DNA from: Deltaproteobacteria bacterium
GTDB lineage: Bacteria > Desulfobacterota > Binatia > HRBIN30 > JACQVA1
DNA: 64,000 bases
Assembly: GCA_016178705.1 (NCBI GenBank)
Contig: JACOST010000019.1
Location: forward strand, 62,001-126,000
Direction of reading: 5' to 3'
The translations under genes and the position numbers were made by a program. Positions 31,291-39,873 of the stretch are shown in pieces. Position 1 is the first letter of the stretch. Every line of letters begins with the position of its first letter. Under the pieces are notes generated by a model. That model made no database searches. It saw only the letters and a program-made list of their open reading frames with translations, and was not told the DNA's origin.

Positions 31291-31533
31291 TTAGGCGGCG
31301 TGGCGCCGCACGGTCCGTCCGCGGGGCAACGCTGCGTCGATGGCAAGCAGGACGCGTAGCGCCTCGTTGACCGCCTGCGAGTCAGGGAAGCGGGCTGCCA
31401 AGTCGGGCGCGAGGATACGCAGCAGTTCGGAGGCCTTCTTCGCCTTTGCGGCAAGCCTGCCACGTCGCGCTTTGGCCCAGTTGTAACGACCCAAGTGCCC
31501 TTCGGGAAGTTTAGCAGGGTCAACCTTCTTCAT
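31291..31533 (-). CDS. Small antitoxin-like protein (orphan)
   Basis: 80 residues, basic N-terminal half, ending FPDSQAVNEALRVLLAIDAA. The FPDS-x-VNEALR-x-L segment is typical of small antitoxin-like proteins usually paired with a PIN toxin. No toxin gene overlaps or follows; the next minus-strand gene upstream is a membrane desaturase homologue ending 13 bases before it. The ribosome-binding site (AGAAG) is weak. The call rests on one motif. Confidence 0.5.
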   Translation of the reverse strand: MKKVDPAKLPEGHLGRYNWAKARRGRLAAKAKKASELLRILAPDLAARFPDSQAVNEALRVLLAIDAALPRGRTVRRHAA

Positions 31534-31545
31534 GTTTCTTCTGTA

Positions 31546-32652
31546 CTAAACCGACGCGCGCGGCGGACGGAACGGATAGACGAGCTGCGCCCAGTACGTT
31601 GCCGGCAGTGGGTCGCCCGCGACGCCCATGTGCTTCGGCCAACCGTCGCGGGGAAGGTACTGAGTTCCAAACAGTCGATCGAGCCACGGCAAGTGCACCG
31701 CGAAGTTCTTGTCGAGGGACTCTCCGTCGGATGCGTGGTGGAACTGGTGGTAGCGGGGCATCGCGATGATCTGCTCTAGCCAGCCAAAGCGAAAGCGGAC
31801 ATTGGCGTGGAGCAAGACGGCGTGTAACGCGACGAATGCCACGTAAGCCTGAACCGCCGATGCGGAAAAGCCACAGACGAAGAGTGGCAGGAACATCACC
31901 GCCCGTACGATCACGATTTCAAGGATGTGCAGGCGCGAGCCGGCGAGCCAGTCCATCTGACGCGGCGAATGGTGCACCGCGTGCGCGCGCCACAAGAAAG
32001 GTACTCGGTGAAAGAGGCGGTGCGTCCAGTAGAAGAACAAGTCGGACACGAACACGATTTCGACGAACTGCACGGGTAGCGGCTGCGAGGTGATCGCGGC
32101 CTCGAAGGAGGGATGGCGCGCCCAGGCGAAAAAGGCGGTCGCGGGGGCCACCGTGAAGAAAACGAAGACCTGAATCAGCACGTGACCTATGAAAAAATAG
32201 ACGAGATCGGTCGAAAACTCGTCGCGCAGGATGGGCTGCGAAACGCGCGGAAACAGTCGTTCGATGGGCACGAATAGCACCGACATTAGAAGCAGGTCGA
32301 GCAGGAACCAATCGAGGCCTAGGTAGTTGGACTTTGCGACCGGCACCTCGACCGGGACTTCCCAGCCGCCCAACAGGACCGCGATGGTTGCCAGCAAGAG
32401 GCCGGCGAGTCCAAGCGCCTTGCTCTTGCGTAGTACGATACTCAAAAGGCCGAGCACGAAGCCTGTCACGATTCCGGCTTGGATCAGCCCACGCACGATA
32501 CCCATCGGGTAGATCGCCCGAAGCTCCGGGGTGGTGAGCTGGGCGGGAAAGAGCAGGCAGAGAACCGCACCGAGCCCCATCGCGCCCAACACGATCGACG
32601 CACTGCCGCTGATCCATCCCGAGCCAAACTTGCGTGGCTCGGCGCTACTCAT
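31546..32652 (-). CDS. Fatty acid hydroxylase / sterol desaturase-family membrane di-iron enzyme
   Basis: 368 residues with about seven transmembrane helices. Three His clusters, HRLFH, HAVHH and HQFHH, match the eight-His di-iron site of the family, which includes C-4/C-5 sterol oxidases, carotenoid hydroxylases and alkylglycerol monooxygenase. ATG 32652 overlaps the stop of the CarF-like gene by 8 bases, so the start is fixed by coupling. Two membrane di-iron oxygenases in one unit suggests successive oxidations of a lipid, perhaps an ether lipid. This is inference from CarF biology. Confidence 0.85.
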   Translation of the reverse strand: MSSAEPRKFGSGWISGSASIVLGAMGLGAVLCLLFPAQLTTPELRAIYPMGIVRGLIQAGIVTGFVLGLLSIVLRKSKALGLAGLLLATIAVLLGGWEVPVEVPVAKSNYLGLDWFLLDLLLMSVLFVPIERLFPRVSQPILRDEFSTDLVYFFIGHVLIQVFVFFTVAPATAFFAWARHPSFEAAITSQPLPVQFVEIVFVSDLFFYWTHRLFHRVPFLWRAHAVHHSPRQMDWLAGSRLHILEIVIVRAVMFLPLFVCGFSASAVQAYVAFVALHAVLLHANVRFRFGWLEQIIAMPRYHQFHHASDGESLDKNFAVHLPWLDRLFGTQYLPRDGWPKHMGVAGDPLPATYWAQLVYPFRPPRASV

Positions 32653-33352
32653 GAGCCAGGCCCGGGTCGATGGGCCGCATGCCCAGGCAGGCCAGCACGG
32701 CTTCCGCGCGCGAGACGGCGCGGTCGAGCCACCAATTGGACCAGCCCGAGACGACAGCGTAAGAGCGCTCTCGTGAGCCATGGTGGTGGACGATGTGCCG
32801 TTCCGGAGCGATCAGCACACCGACCCGCTGAAGGAAGCGCACGACGTAAGGCGGACCGTCGCTGTGCGCCCATGCATGAATTTGGTTCGTGAGGCAGAGG
32901 GTGATCGACGCGGCGGTCAAGGAGCCGTTCACGACGCTGTGCCACACGGACGCAGACTGCTGCGACCCGAGCGACGACAACGCCAGCACCAAGAGCGGCA
33001 AAGCTGCAAGGCAATTGTTGCCGTTGCGCTCGAACCAGCCGTGGCGTCCCAGTGCGGCCGGGTCCACATGATGCTCGCGAAAAGGTGCGATAACCATCGT
33101 GCCAATCAGTGGTGTACTCGGCTGGAAGTACGTATCGCAAAACCAATGAATCAGCCCGGAAGCGACGTCGGCCGCGAGGAACCCGAGTGGCAGTCCGAGC
33201 ACGTACGGAACTGGGCCATGGTCCGTTGCCGCTGTCGTTATGCGTACGACGAGCGCGGACGCCATCGCCGAGGCAAGCGTCACGTACACGGCGTCCGCGA
33301 TTGCGGTCACCCGACGCCGTGGTGGAGTCTGATCGATGCATCGCGTGATCAT
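32645..33352 (-). CDS. CarF/TMEM189-like plasmanylethanolamine desaturase
   Basis: 235 residues. ADVASGLIHWFCDTY, FREHHVDP, IHAWAH and PERHIVHHHG reproduce the His-rich motifs of the TMEM189/Kua family. The family includes Myxococcus CarF and human PEDS1, which install the vinyl-ether bond of plasmalogens and in Myxococcus are needed for photo-oxidative stress signalling. There are several transmembrane helices. It overlaps the sterol-desaturase-like gene and was probably transcribed first. Plasmalogen synthesis would be notable here; the ether-lipid substrate supply is not encoded in the window. Confidence 0.8.
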   Translation of the reverse strand: MITRCIDQTPPRRRVTAIADAVYVTLASAMASALVVRITTAATDHGPVPYVLGLPLGFLAADVASGLIHWFCDTYFQPSTPLIGTMVIAPFREHHVDPAALGRHGWFERNGNNCLAALPLLVLALSSLGSQQSASVWHSVVNGSLTAASITLCLTNQIHAWAHSDGPPYVVRFLQRVGVLIAPERHIVHHHGSRERSYAVVSGWSNWWLDRAVSRAEAVLACLGMRPIDPGLAHE

Positions 33353-33559
33353 GATGACACCCCAGCGTCAATGTCGCTCAAATCGGCACGGCAACGCAAG
33401 TGCGAGAAGCTCGCTGGCCCAGTGGCGGCTGATGGGCCGGCGCGATATCTATCAACCGCCGCATCCACGCGAAGCTTGACGCGCGGTCGGCGAATTCAGT
33501 AGTTCGATCTTCGTCGGCGTTGCCGCCCAGTGTCGCGGCAGCTTGGAGTAGACCAGACA

Positions 33560-34675
33560 ATGCGCCCAGAAACCCATATCGCTATCGCTGAAACCGAAGA
33601 CGAGAAGCGTGCCGTCTACCGCTTCCGCTACGACATCTACGTGAAGGAGATGGGCCGCTACCAGACCACTGCCGACCACGAGCACCGGATGTTGGTCGAG
33701 GATTGCGACGCTCACAGCCGGATCTTCTACGCGACGGAAGACGGCAACGTCGTCGCGACGCTCCGCCTCACCTGGGGCGGTGACGCGCCGCTGCCGCCGC
33801 GCATGATCGAGCAGTACCACCTCGCGCCGTTTCTCGCCGAGCTGCCGCCGGCGGCGATCGCGGTCGGCGAACGCGGCATGGTCACCCCGCGCTTGCGCAG
33901 CAGCGACTTGTTCCTGCGGCTGATCGGCGCCGCGTTTCATTTCGTCAACGATCGGCGCATCCAGCTCTTCTTCGGCGACTGCGAACCGCACTTGTTGAAC
34001 CTCTATCTCGGCCTCGGATACCGCACCTACTCCAAGAAGAACGTCAACAGCGCCGAGGCCGGCTATCTCATTCCCATCGTCTACGTGCCGGAGGACCTCG
34101 CCTACGTGCGGCCCCTCAACTCGCCGTTGCTCGAACACCTACGGGATTTCGGCGACGAGGCCCGTGTGCCACCGTGCGTCGAGCGAATTGTGGCCGAGGG
34201 CAGCGGCGTGCGCAGCCGGCGACTGATGGAGTCCGCTGCCTACTGGGGAGAGGTGCACGGCGCGCTCAGCGAACTTGAGGCGAACCGCATCTCGGCCTTC
34301 GATGGCATGACGGAGGACGATGCGGCGCGCTGCCTCGATCGCAGCACCATCATCCAGTGCAGCGCCGGCGATCACGTGCTCAAACGGGGCGGCGTCGCTC
34401 GCAATCTTTTCGTCGTCCTCGCCGGCACCGTCGAAGTGCGCGACGGCGAGATCGTGCAGGCGGTGCTTGGTCCAGGCGATGTCTTCGGCGAAATGGCCTT
34501 CCTCTTAGAACGGCCGCGCACGAAAGACGTGTACGCGGTGACCGACGGTGTCCGCGTGCTCAGCCTCAGCGAGAGCACGCTCCGCCAGATGATCAACGGC
34601 GATCCCACCGTCGCCGCCCACTTGCTGCTCAACATCTCCAAGATGCTCTGCCTGCGGCTTCTGAAACAAAGCTAG
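33560..34675 (+). CDS. FeeM-like N-acyl amino acid synthase (GNAT) fused to cyclic-nucleotide-binding domain
   Basis: 371 residues. Residues 1-220 resemble autoinducer-synthase/FeeM GNATs: YRFRYDIYVKEMGRY, then VGERGMVTPRLRSSDLF, then YLGLGYRTYSK. These use acyl-ACP to acylate an amino acid or amine. Residues about 255-365 are a Crp-type cNMP-binding beta-roll: CSAGDHVLKRGGVARNLFVV and GPGDVFGEMAFLLERPRT. The latter is the phosphate-binding cassette, with Glu and Arg in place, so cAMP/cGMP control of acyltransfer is plausible. ATG 33560 is chosen over an upstream TTG/ATG-like start because the GNAT fold begins there. Confidence 0.8.
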   Translation: MRPETHIAIAETEDEKRAVYRFRYDIYVKEMGRYQTTADHEHRMLVEDCDAHSRIFYATEDGNVVATLRLTWGGDAPLPPRMIEQYHLAPFLAELPPAAIAVGERGMVTPRLRSSDLFLRLIGAAFHFVNDRRIQLFFGDCEPHLLNLYLGLGYRTYSKKNVNSAEAGYLIPIVYVPEDLAYVRPLNSPLLEHLRDFGDEARVPPCVERIVAEGSGVRSRRLMESAAYWGEVHGALSELEANRISAFDGMTEDDAARCLDRSTIIQCSAGDHVLKRGGVARNLFVVLAGTVEVRDGEIVQAVLGPGDVFGEMAFLLERPRTKDVYAVTDGVRVLSLSESTLRQMINGDPTVAAHLLLNISKMLCLRLLKQS

Positions 34676-34718
34676 CGTCGCTATTGTTCCGGGCCGCGGC
34701 CAGAAGACGATTGCTGCT

Positions 34719-35099
34719 TCATTGACCGAGTGCCCACACGGCTATTGCACCCCCCAATAGAAGGCAGCCGTGTACCCAGCGGGGATAACTCCATTCTTGG
34801 GCGCGGATCGAGTGGCGTGGAAAGCAGAGTCTCCACGCGCCGGACAGGGCAAGTGCCGCGAAGAGTATCCAAAAGTACCGCCCGCGCCACCAGAGGCACG
34901 GAACAGAAAGCACCAAGAGCCATCCTCCCACGAACCGCACGAGGCCAGGCTTGCTCATCCAGCGCGCCGTCTGGGACTGCAAAGCAATGTGGCACAGAGC
35001 AGACATCAGCAGGAAAGTCGCAACGATGTCGATGTAAATCGACTGTGTCACGCTACCGACTCCAGACTCGACGACGCTCGCCGCATAGCACCACAACAA
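34719..35099 (-). CDS. Small multi-pass membrane protein
   Basis: 126 residues with about four hydrophobic helices (IVATFLLMSALCHIAL, FVGGWLLVLSVPCLWW, FWILFAALALSGAW, WVHGCLLLGGAIAVWAL) separated by short basic loops. No family is recognised; the layout is that of small DUF-type inner-membrane proteins. The start could be further in. It is convergent with the FeeM-CNB gene, with 43 bases between them. Confidence 0.5.
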   Translation of the reverse strand: MLWCYAASVVESGVGSVTQSIYIDIVATFLLMSALCHIALQSQTARWMSKPGLVRFVGGWLLVLSVPCLWWRGRYFWILFAALALSGAWRLCFPRHSIRAQEWSYPRWVHGCLLLGGAIAVWALGQ

Positions 35100-35223
35100 C
35101 TCCCCGCCAAACGATCCGCTGGGTTCTCCACCCCGCCCGCCGCCGCCCTTGCAGCGGTGGGATTCGCCGCACGGTTAGCGAAGACGAGCGAACCGGCTAG
35201 TCCACTCCGAGTCTGCACACGCG

Positions 35224-35682
35224 CTACGCCCTCGCCAAGAAATCGGCCGCCGTCGGAACGACGCGGATGTATCCGGCTCCGCCTTTCACCTGGCCGTAGT
35301 AGCGCAGGCGTAGGCGCCACTTGTCAGCATTGAGCAGTTCCGCGACGAGCGCGCGCGGCGACAGGTAATACTTCGCAAGGATACGGAGCAACACTCGCCA
35401 CGAAGGCAGTCCGGAAACACATGTGGCGGACCCGCGCAGGCGAAGGCATCGCGCCGGGACCGGGGCGCGCTCGCCGCTAAACAGCAACACGACCGCGGGG
35501 TTCTGCGTAACATTCTTCCCCGCGCGCGATGCTGCTCCGGTCGTGACATAGAGCGCACCGCCGTCGACGACGAACCACAAGGGCGTCACGAATGGACGCC
35601 CTTTCGGCGACAGCGTCGCCACCTGCACGACGAGCGAGCCGCGTACAAACGCTTGCACCTCCGCATCAGTCGGCGACGCCAT
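35224..35682 (-). CDS. Pyridoxamine 5'-phosphate oxidase-family (split-barrel flavin) protein
   Basis: 152 residues. VQVATLSPKGRPFVTPLWFV and the following GGALYVTTGAASRAGKNV are the FMN/F420 split-barrel strands; members bind FMN, F420 or heme and often act as oxidoreductases on small substrates. It follows the related gene 35686-36102 with only 3 bases between stop and start, so they are one operon and may form a heterodimer, since the fold is normally dimeric. The specific substrate is unknown. Confidence 0.75.
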   Translation of the reverse strand: MASPTDAEVQAFVRGSLVVQVATLSPKGRPFVTPLWFVVDGGALYVTTGAASRAGKNVTQNPAVVLLFSGERAPVPARCLRLRGSATCVSGLPSWRVLLRILAKYYLSPRALVAELLNADKWRLRLRYYGQVKGGAGYIRVVPTAADFLARA

Positions 35683-35685
35683 CGC

Positions 35686-36102
35686 TCATTCCTCGTGGAT
35701 CGTGCCGTAGTCCCAGGCGAGGACTCGCTTCGTCTTGATCATGTACCAGTCCAACCCGTCCGCATCCGTTTGCGCGACGCGTTCCGCCACACCGCGCACA
35801 GAGAGACCGCGGAGCTGAAACCAGTACGGCCCGTCATCGATAACCAACACCACTTCGCGATGCGTCAGATCCGGCGCGACATCCGCCGACACACCGAGCT
35901 GGTACACGTCCGCTCTGCACCGAGCCCGTGCGGGTACGACATCGACGGCCCCGCTATCGACGAACGCCACCGACGCGCGCGCTGGACCATCACGCAAATC
36001 GTTGAGCACCGCCGGCTCGACGTCACGCGTCACCCACGGTCGCGAGCCAGCCTGCTTATTCATCGGCTGTACAGTGCCTCGCACGCTCGGTATCTCGCTC
36101 AT
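35686..36102 (-). CDS. Split-barrel flavin-family protein (PNPOx-like), divergent
   Basis: 138 residues. The segment REVVLVIDDGPYWFQLRGLSVRG and the preceding VSADVAPDLTH resemble the C-terminal strands of the split-barrel fold; the N-terminal half (LNDLRDGPARASVAFVDSG) resembles its first strands. Similarity is weaker than in its downstream neighbour. Start choice: MSEIP at 36102 has GCGAGG close by, while MNKQ at 36063 is also possible. Confidence 0.55.
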   Translation of the reverse strand: MSEIPSVRGTVQPMNKQAGSRPWVTRDVEPAVLNDLRDGPARASVAFVDSGAVDVVPARARCRADVYQLGVSADVAPDLTHREVVLVIDDGPYWFQLRGLSVRGVAERVAQTDADGLDWYMIKTKRVLAWDYGTIHEE

Positions 36103-36332
36103 CCTCGCTGGTCCCCCTCATCTCAACGGCTGGCTCCGCGGCAGGCCGGCTCGATTCATTCAGCGCAATCCCGACGCGTACCTTGCGCGGCGCCTCGATT
36201 GAGGTCAAGGGCTTCGGCAACCCTCGTACGGGTTTGACAGGCGCCGGCATCGGCACTAGCTAGCGGCGGTCGGAACTCAGAGAGACGGCTCGTGTGTCGC
36301 TCAACCTCCATGCAGATGGAAGGAGATTGGTG

Positions 36333-37670
36333 ATGTCGAAGATCGCGCAAGTTCTCGTGCATGCCGCGCTGGCGATGGCGCTCACTCGCACGCTGTGGGC
36401 GGCGGAGTCCGGCGGCGCGAACGATCTCAAGCCCGGCGATGTGCTCAACCAGACGAACTGGCAGAAAGCCGAAGGTCTGTTGCCGCCGGAGATCCTCAAG
36501 CATTACCAGACCGGCGAGTATGTGAATCCGATCGCCGATTGGCCCAACGGCAAGTACGTCGTCCCTCCCGATTTTCGCGCCGCGAGTGAGAAGAATGCCG
36601 GACAGCTCGACCTCAGTGCGACCGGAACAGTCATCGAAAAGGGTTCAGGCAAGCAACCGCTATATGTTCTCGGCTACCCCTTTCCGATCATCGACCCGAA
36701 CGATCCCAAAGCTGGCGCGAAGGTGGTTTGGAACTACTTCTATCGCACCTGGTACTTCGGCACGCTGCATGCCGAGTCCCAACTCAACTGGATTGGGCCA
36801 CGCGGTCTCGACCGGCGCGCCGACGTCGACTCGAACTTCGAGTACTACGACGGCGTGCCGGAAGCCGAGCGATTGCCCAATGCCGAAAACTTCAGCGTCC
36901 GGTTTCTGACCGTCAGCGTGTCGCCGGCGGATCTCAATGGCACGGCAGCGCTGAGTTGGCGCTACCGCGATGCCACCAAGCGCGATTCGAACTGGGCGTT
37001 CATACCGGCGCTGCGCCGCGTGCGCGCGGTGAGCCCGGCCAATCGCTCCGACGGGTTCCTCGGCTCGGACATGAGTCAAGACGACGGGCCGTTCTTCGAC
37101 GGCAAGCCGGAGGACTTCTCGTGGAGTCTCAAGGGCGAGGCCGATCAATTCCGCCTCGTCGACCCGCTCAGTTTGAAGGGCGAGTCGGACCAGGTGTGGT
37201 CCCCCGGCCGCGGCTGGCGTGGGAATTGGCCGGACCTCAAGTTCATCGGCTACATGGATTCAGACTGGAAGGGCATCGCCTGGGCTCCGGTGACCGGCGC
37301 CCTCGCCAAGCGCCGCTTCTGGGTGGTGGACGGCACGCCGAAAGATCGCTACTACCTCTACGGCCACTTCATACTCTACATCGACAAGGAGACGTTCCAA
37401 GGCGCCTGGAATCGCAAGTTCAGTTGGCAGGGCGAGTTGCTCAATACGCTGCAGGTGATGGCGTACCTTCCGAAGGCGTTCACGCGGCCCGATGGCAAGG
37501 TCGACTACAATCAGGGATCGAACATGGCGTTCCAGTGCGCCGAGAACATCAAGCGCAACCAGGCGACGGTCGCGGGGATCAAGTCGAGCCCCAAGTCGGG
37601 CTTCGACGGCCGCATAGTCTTTCCCCCCACGTTCTTCGACGTCAATTCGTTGGGGCAACACGGGAAATGA
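36333..37670 (+). CDS. DUF1329-family exported protein
   Basis: 445 residues. ATG 36333 follows AAGGAG. A signal peptide ends at LWAAES. LKPGDVLNQTNWQKAEGLLP, WNYFYRTWYFG, YRDATKRDSNWAFIPALRRV and YMDSDWKG match DUF1329, an outer-membrane/periplasmic beta-rich family related to lipoprotein-carrier folds. It is often encoded near lipid, steroid or hydrocarbon catabolism and transport genes. A role in moving hydrophobic substrates across the envelope is a reasonable inference, and the following thiolase-like, SDR and oxygenase genes fit that theme. Confidence 0.85.
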   Translation: MSKIAQVLVHAALAMALTRTLWAAESGGANDLKPGDVLNQTNWQKAEGLLPPEILKHYQTGEYVNPIADWPNGKYVVPPDFRAASEKNAGQLDLSATGTVIEKGSGKQPLYVLGYPFPIIDPNDPKAGAKVVWNYFYRTWYFGTLHAESQLNWIGPRGLDRRADVDSNFEYYDGVPEAERLPNAENFSVRFLTVSVSPADLNGTAALSWRYRDATKRDSNWAFIPALRRVRAVSPANRSDGFLGSDMSQDDGPFFDGKPEDFSWSLKGEADQFRLVDPLSLKGESDQVWSPGRGWRGNWPDLKFIGYMDSDWKGIAWAPVTGALAKRRFWVVDGTPKDRYYLYGHFILYIDKETFQGAWNRKFSWQGELLNTLQVMAYLPKAFTRPDGKVDYNQGSNMAFQCAENIKRNQATVAGIKSSPKSGFDGRIVFPPTFFDVNSLGQHGK

Positions 37671-37701
37671 CGGCGAGGATCGATCCGCCGCCACCAATCG
37701 G

Positions 37702-38865
37702 TTAAGGCAAATCTTTCGCCAACACCATCGCACCGGCGATGGGGCCGCCACCGTTGGCGGCGAAAGCGATCTTCGCATCATGCACCTGACGCGCACCACA
37801 GGCACCGCGCAGTTGTTGCACGGCCTCCAAGATTGCGCCGACACCGTGGCTGCGCCCTTCGGAGAGATTGCCGCCATGGGTGTTCGTCGGCAGCGACCCA
37901 CCAAGTTCGATCGCGCCGCTGGCAATGAAGGGACCGCCCTCGCCTTTCTTGCAGAAGCCCGCGTCCTCCAACCAACACAGCCCGAGGAAGGAAAAGCCGT
38001 CGTAGAGTTCGGCGACGTCGACATCCTGCGGTGACAGCCCCGACTCCGCCCAGACGTGATCGGAGACTTCCTTCGAGGCCATCGTGGTCAAGTCCGGCCA
38101 CATCTCCCACTCTTCCATCGTGCCGTCGCGGCGGGCGCAACCGAGAATGTAAATTGGTTGCTGCTTGAGATCGCGCGCACGTTCGAGAGTGGTGATCACC
38201 AGCGCGCCGGCACCGTCGATGGGGAAGTCGCAATCGAGCTTACGAAACGGCTCGCTGATCCACGGCGAGCGATAGTAGTCGTCGAGCGTGAGCGGCGTGC
38301 GCAGCGTTGCCCGTGGATTGAGGCCGGCGTGTTTGCGCGTGTTGACTACCAACTTGCCGAGGTGCTCGCAGGTAGTACCGTACTCGTAGAAGTGGCGCTG
38401 CGCCCACAGTGCCAGCCACTGCGCGGTCATCGAATGACCGTACGGCACAGTGAACTGCTGAATGCCGCCGACCAGCGGCGCGTTGTTCGCCGCACCCGGC
38501 GGCACACCGCGCTTCCACTTGTTGGCTTTGTAGGTCAGCACGGTCTGGCACTGACCGCTGCGAATCGCTTCGACGGCGGTGTGAATGCTCGTCATCGCCG
38601 CTGGCGCCAGCGCCATCAGATCTTCGCGCAGTTTGAGTCGCTCTTCGTTCAACCCGACGCCGGGGATGACTTGCGACAGCTCAGCGTGTTCGTAGGCACC
38701 GAGATAGGTCGCAACGCCGTCGACGTCGTTCGGAGTCAGGCCGGCATCACGGATCGCTTCATCGCACGCGGCAATCGCCAGCTCGTGGCCATCAGCTTCC
38801 AACGACCGAGCAAACTCGGAATAGCCGATGCCGACGATGGCGACGGGTTGCGGACGCATCATCAT
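37702..38865 (-). CDS. Thiolase-fold protein lacking catalytic cysteines (Ltp2-like aldolase candidate)
   Basis: 387 residues. The fold is shown by VAIVGIGYSEFARS at the N-terminus, FPIDGAGALVITTLERA in the middle and NTHGGNLSEGRSHGVGA near 340. The canonical nucleophile Cys is absent: the segment before AVEAIRSG reads APAAMTSIH. The C-terminal Cys motif is replaced by FAANGGGPIAG. Such proteins (sterol-carrier-protein-X/Ltp2 group) are not thiolases; some are retro-aldolases cutting steroid side chains with a DUF35 partner. No DUF35 gene is adjacent. Start at the MMMR run, near 38865; the exact Met is uncertain. Confidence 0.8.
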   Translation of the reverse strand: MMMRPQPVAIVGIGYSEFARSLEADGHELAIAACDEAIRDAGLTPNDVDGVATYLGAYEHAELSQVIPGVGLNEERLKLREDLMALAPAAMTSIHTAVEAIRSGQCQTVLTYKANKWKRGVPPGAANNAPLVGGIQQFTVPYGHSMTAQWLALWAQRHFYEYGTTCEHLGKLVVNTRKHAGLNPRATLRTPLTLDDYYRSPWISEPFRKLDCDFPIDGAGALVITTLERARDLKQQPIYILGCARRDGTMEEWEMWPDLTTMASKEVSDHVWAESGLSPQDVDVAELYDGFSFLGLCWLEDAGFCKKGEGGPFIASGAIELGGSLPTNTHGGNLSEGRSHGVGAILEAVQQLRGACGARQVHDAKIAFAANGGGPIAGAMVLAKDLP

Positions 38866-38913
38866 TCGCTCAGATTGATTTCGGCTGTACGCGGAATGAC
38901 CCAGCCCGGTGCA

Positions 38914-39666
38914 CTAGCCATCCAGCAGCGCGTTGAGCGCCTTGGTGCGCGCCTCGCGCACCATCATGACGTTGCGGATGGCTTCGCGGCAGCGACGCTG
39001 CACCGTCGCGGTGCTCACCACCTTGCGGAACAAGGCTTCGGCTTTGTCGCCGTGATCCGGTTCGGCATAGGCGTGCACTTCGAAGTTCTTGACGGTCATG
39101 CCGTAGTGCTGCTTGAGCCCCTCGTACATCACCTTGGCGTAGCCGCTGCGCGCCGCCAGGCGTTCGCCGGCGAAGCCGAACACCGCCAGGCCTTCTTCAT
39201 ACGAGCGGCGCACGTAGTAGAGCATGGTGAAGGTGACGGCGATGGTTTCCGGCAACGGCGCATACCCATCGAGATCCGCAGCGCTGAGACCGAGCTGTTG
39301 GCACCACTCCCATTTCATCGAGACGTGATTGGGATCACGCAGGTAACCCACCTCGTCGGCGAAGTTCTGGCACCAGTGCGCGTAGTGCTCGGAGTAATCC
39401 ATGGTCAGCGACCACGCGTCGGGGGCATTGGCAATGAACGTCGCAAACTCCGGCGTCATCCACTTGCCGAGGTAGTAGTACTCCTTGGCCAGTTGGGTCA
39501 CGACCGGCAGCGGTGCGGTGCCGGCGCCGATCGCCGCAGTGATCCGGTCGCGGGTGCACATGACCTCCGCGATCATGCGGTCGAGATCCTGCAAGTACGT
39601 GTCGACGTCCTGCGGCGATTCGACGGCGCGCGACTTGATGACGTTCTTGAATGCCGATGTGGTCAT
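38914..39666 (-). CDS. Heme-oxygenase-like di-iron/iron redox enzyme (PqqC/CADD/UndA-like)
   Basis: 250 residues, all alpha. AKEYYYLGKWMTPEF, EHYAHWCQNFADEVGY and FEVHAYAEPDHGDKAEAL give the Glu and His ligands expected of iron-containing heme-oxygenase-fold oxidases, a family including PqqC, UndA and CADD. Reaction and substrate cannot be read from the sequence. ATG 39666 is chosen because upstream in-frame residues lack family similarity. It is divergent from the SDR gene across 207 bases that must hold both promoters. Confidence 0.65.
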   Translation of the reverse strand: MTTSAFKNVIKSRAVESPQDVDTYLQDLDRMIAEVMCTRDRITAAIGAGTAPLPVVTQLAKEYYYLGKWMTPEFATFIANAPDAWSLTMDYSEHYAHWCQNFADEVGYLRDPNHVSMKWEWCQQLGLSAADLDGYAPLPETIAVTFTMLYYVRRSYEEGLAVFGFAGERLAARSGYAKVMYEGLKQHYGMTVKNFEVHAYAEPDHGDKAEALFRKVVSTATVQRRCREAIRNVMMVREARTKALNALLDG

Positions 39667-39873
39667 GGCGATGTTTTCATGGAATGTCCCCCGACAAACC
39701 AACCCGAGTGCGATCAAACGAGTCCGCCGTTGCGCGCTGCATGTGAGTTCGACCTTGACGGCGTCTTTTCGCCCCTGATAGGAGTCAAGCGATCGATTGA
39801 ATTTGCACGCGGCTTGTAACCTGAGATCAACGAGGGTGTCAATGCGGTCGGGGCGACGCGAAGGAGAGAGACC

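Noticed and set aside
38056-39819. A 587-residue open frame antisense to the thiolase-like and iron-enzyme genes
   Set aside because: High GC lowers stop frequency; it spans two real genes of recognised families and has no motif.
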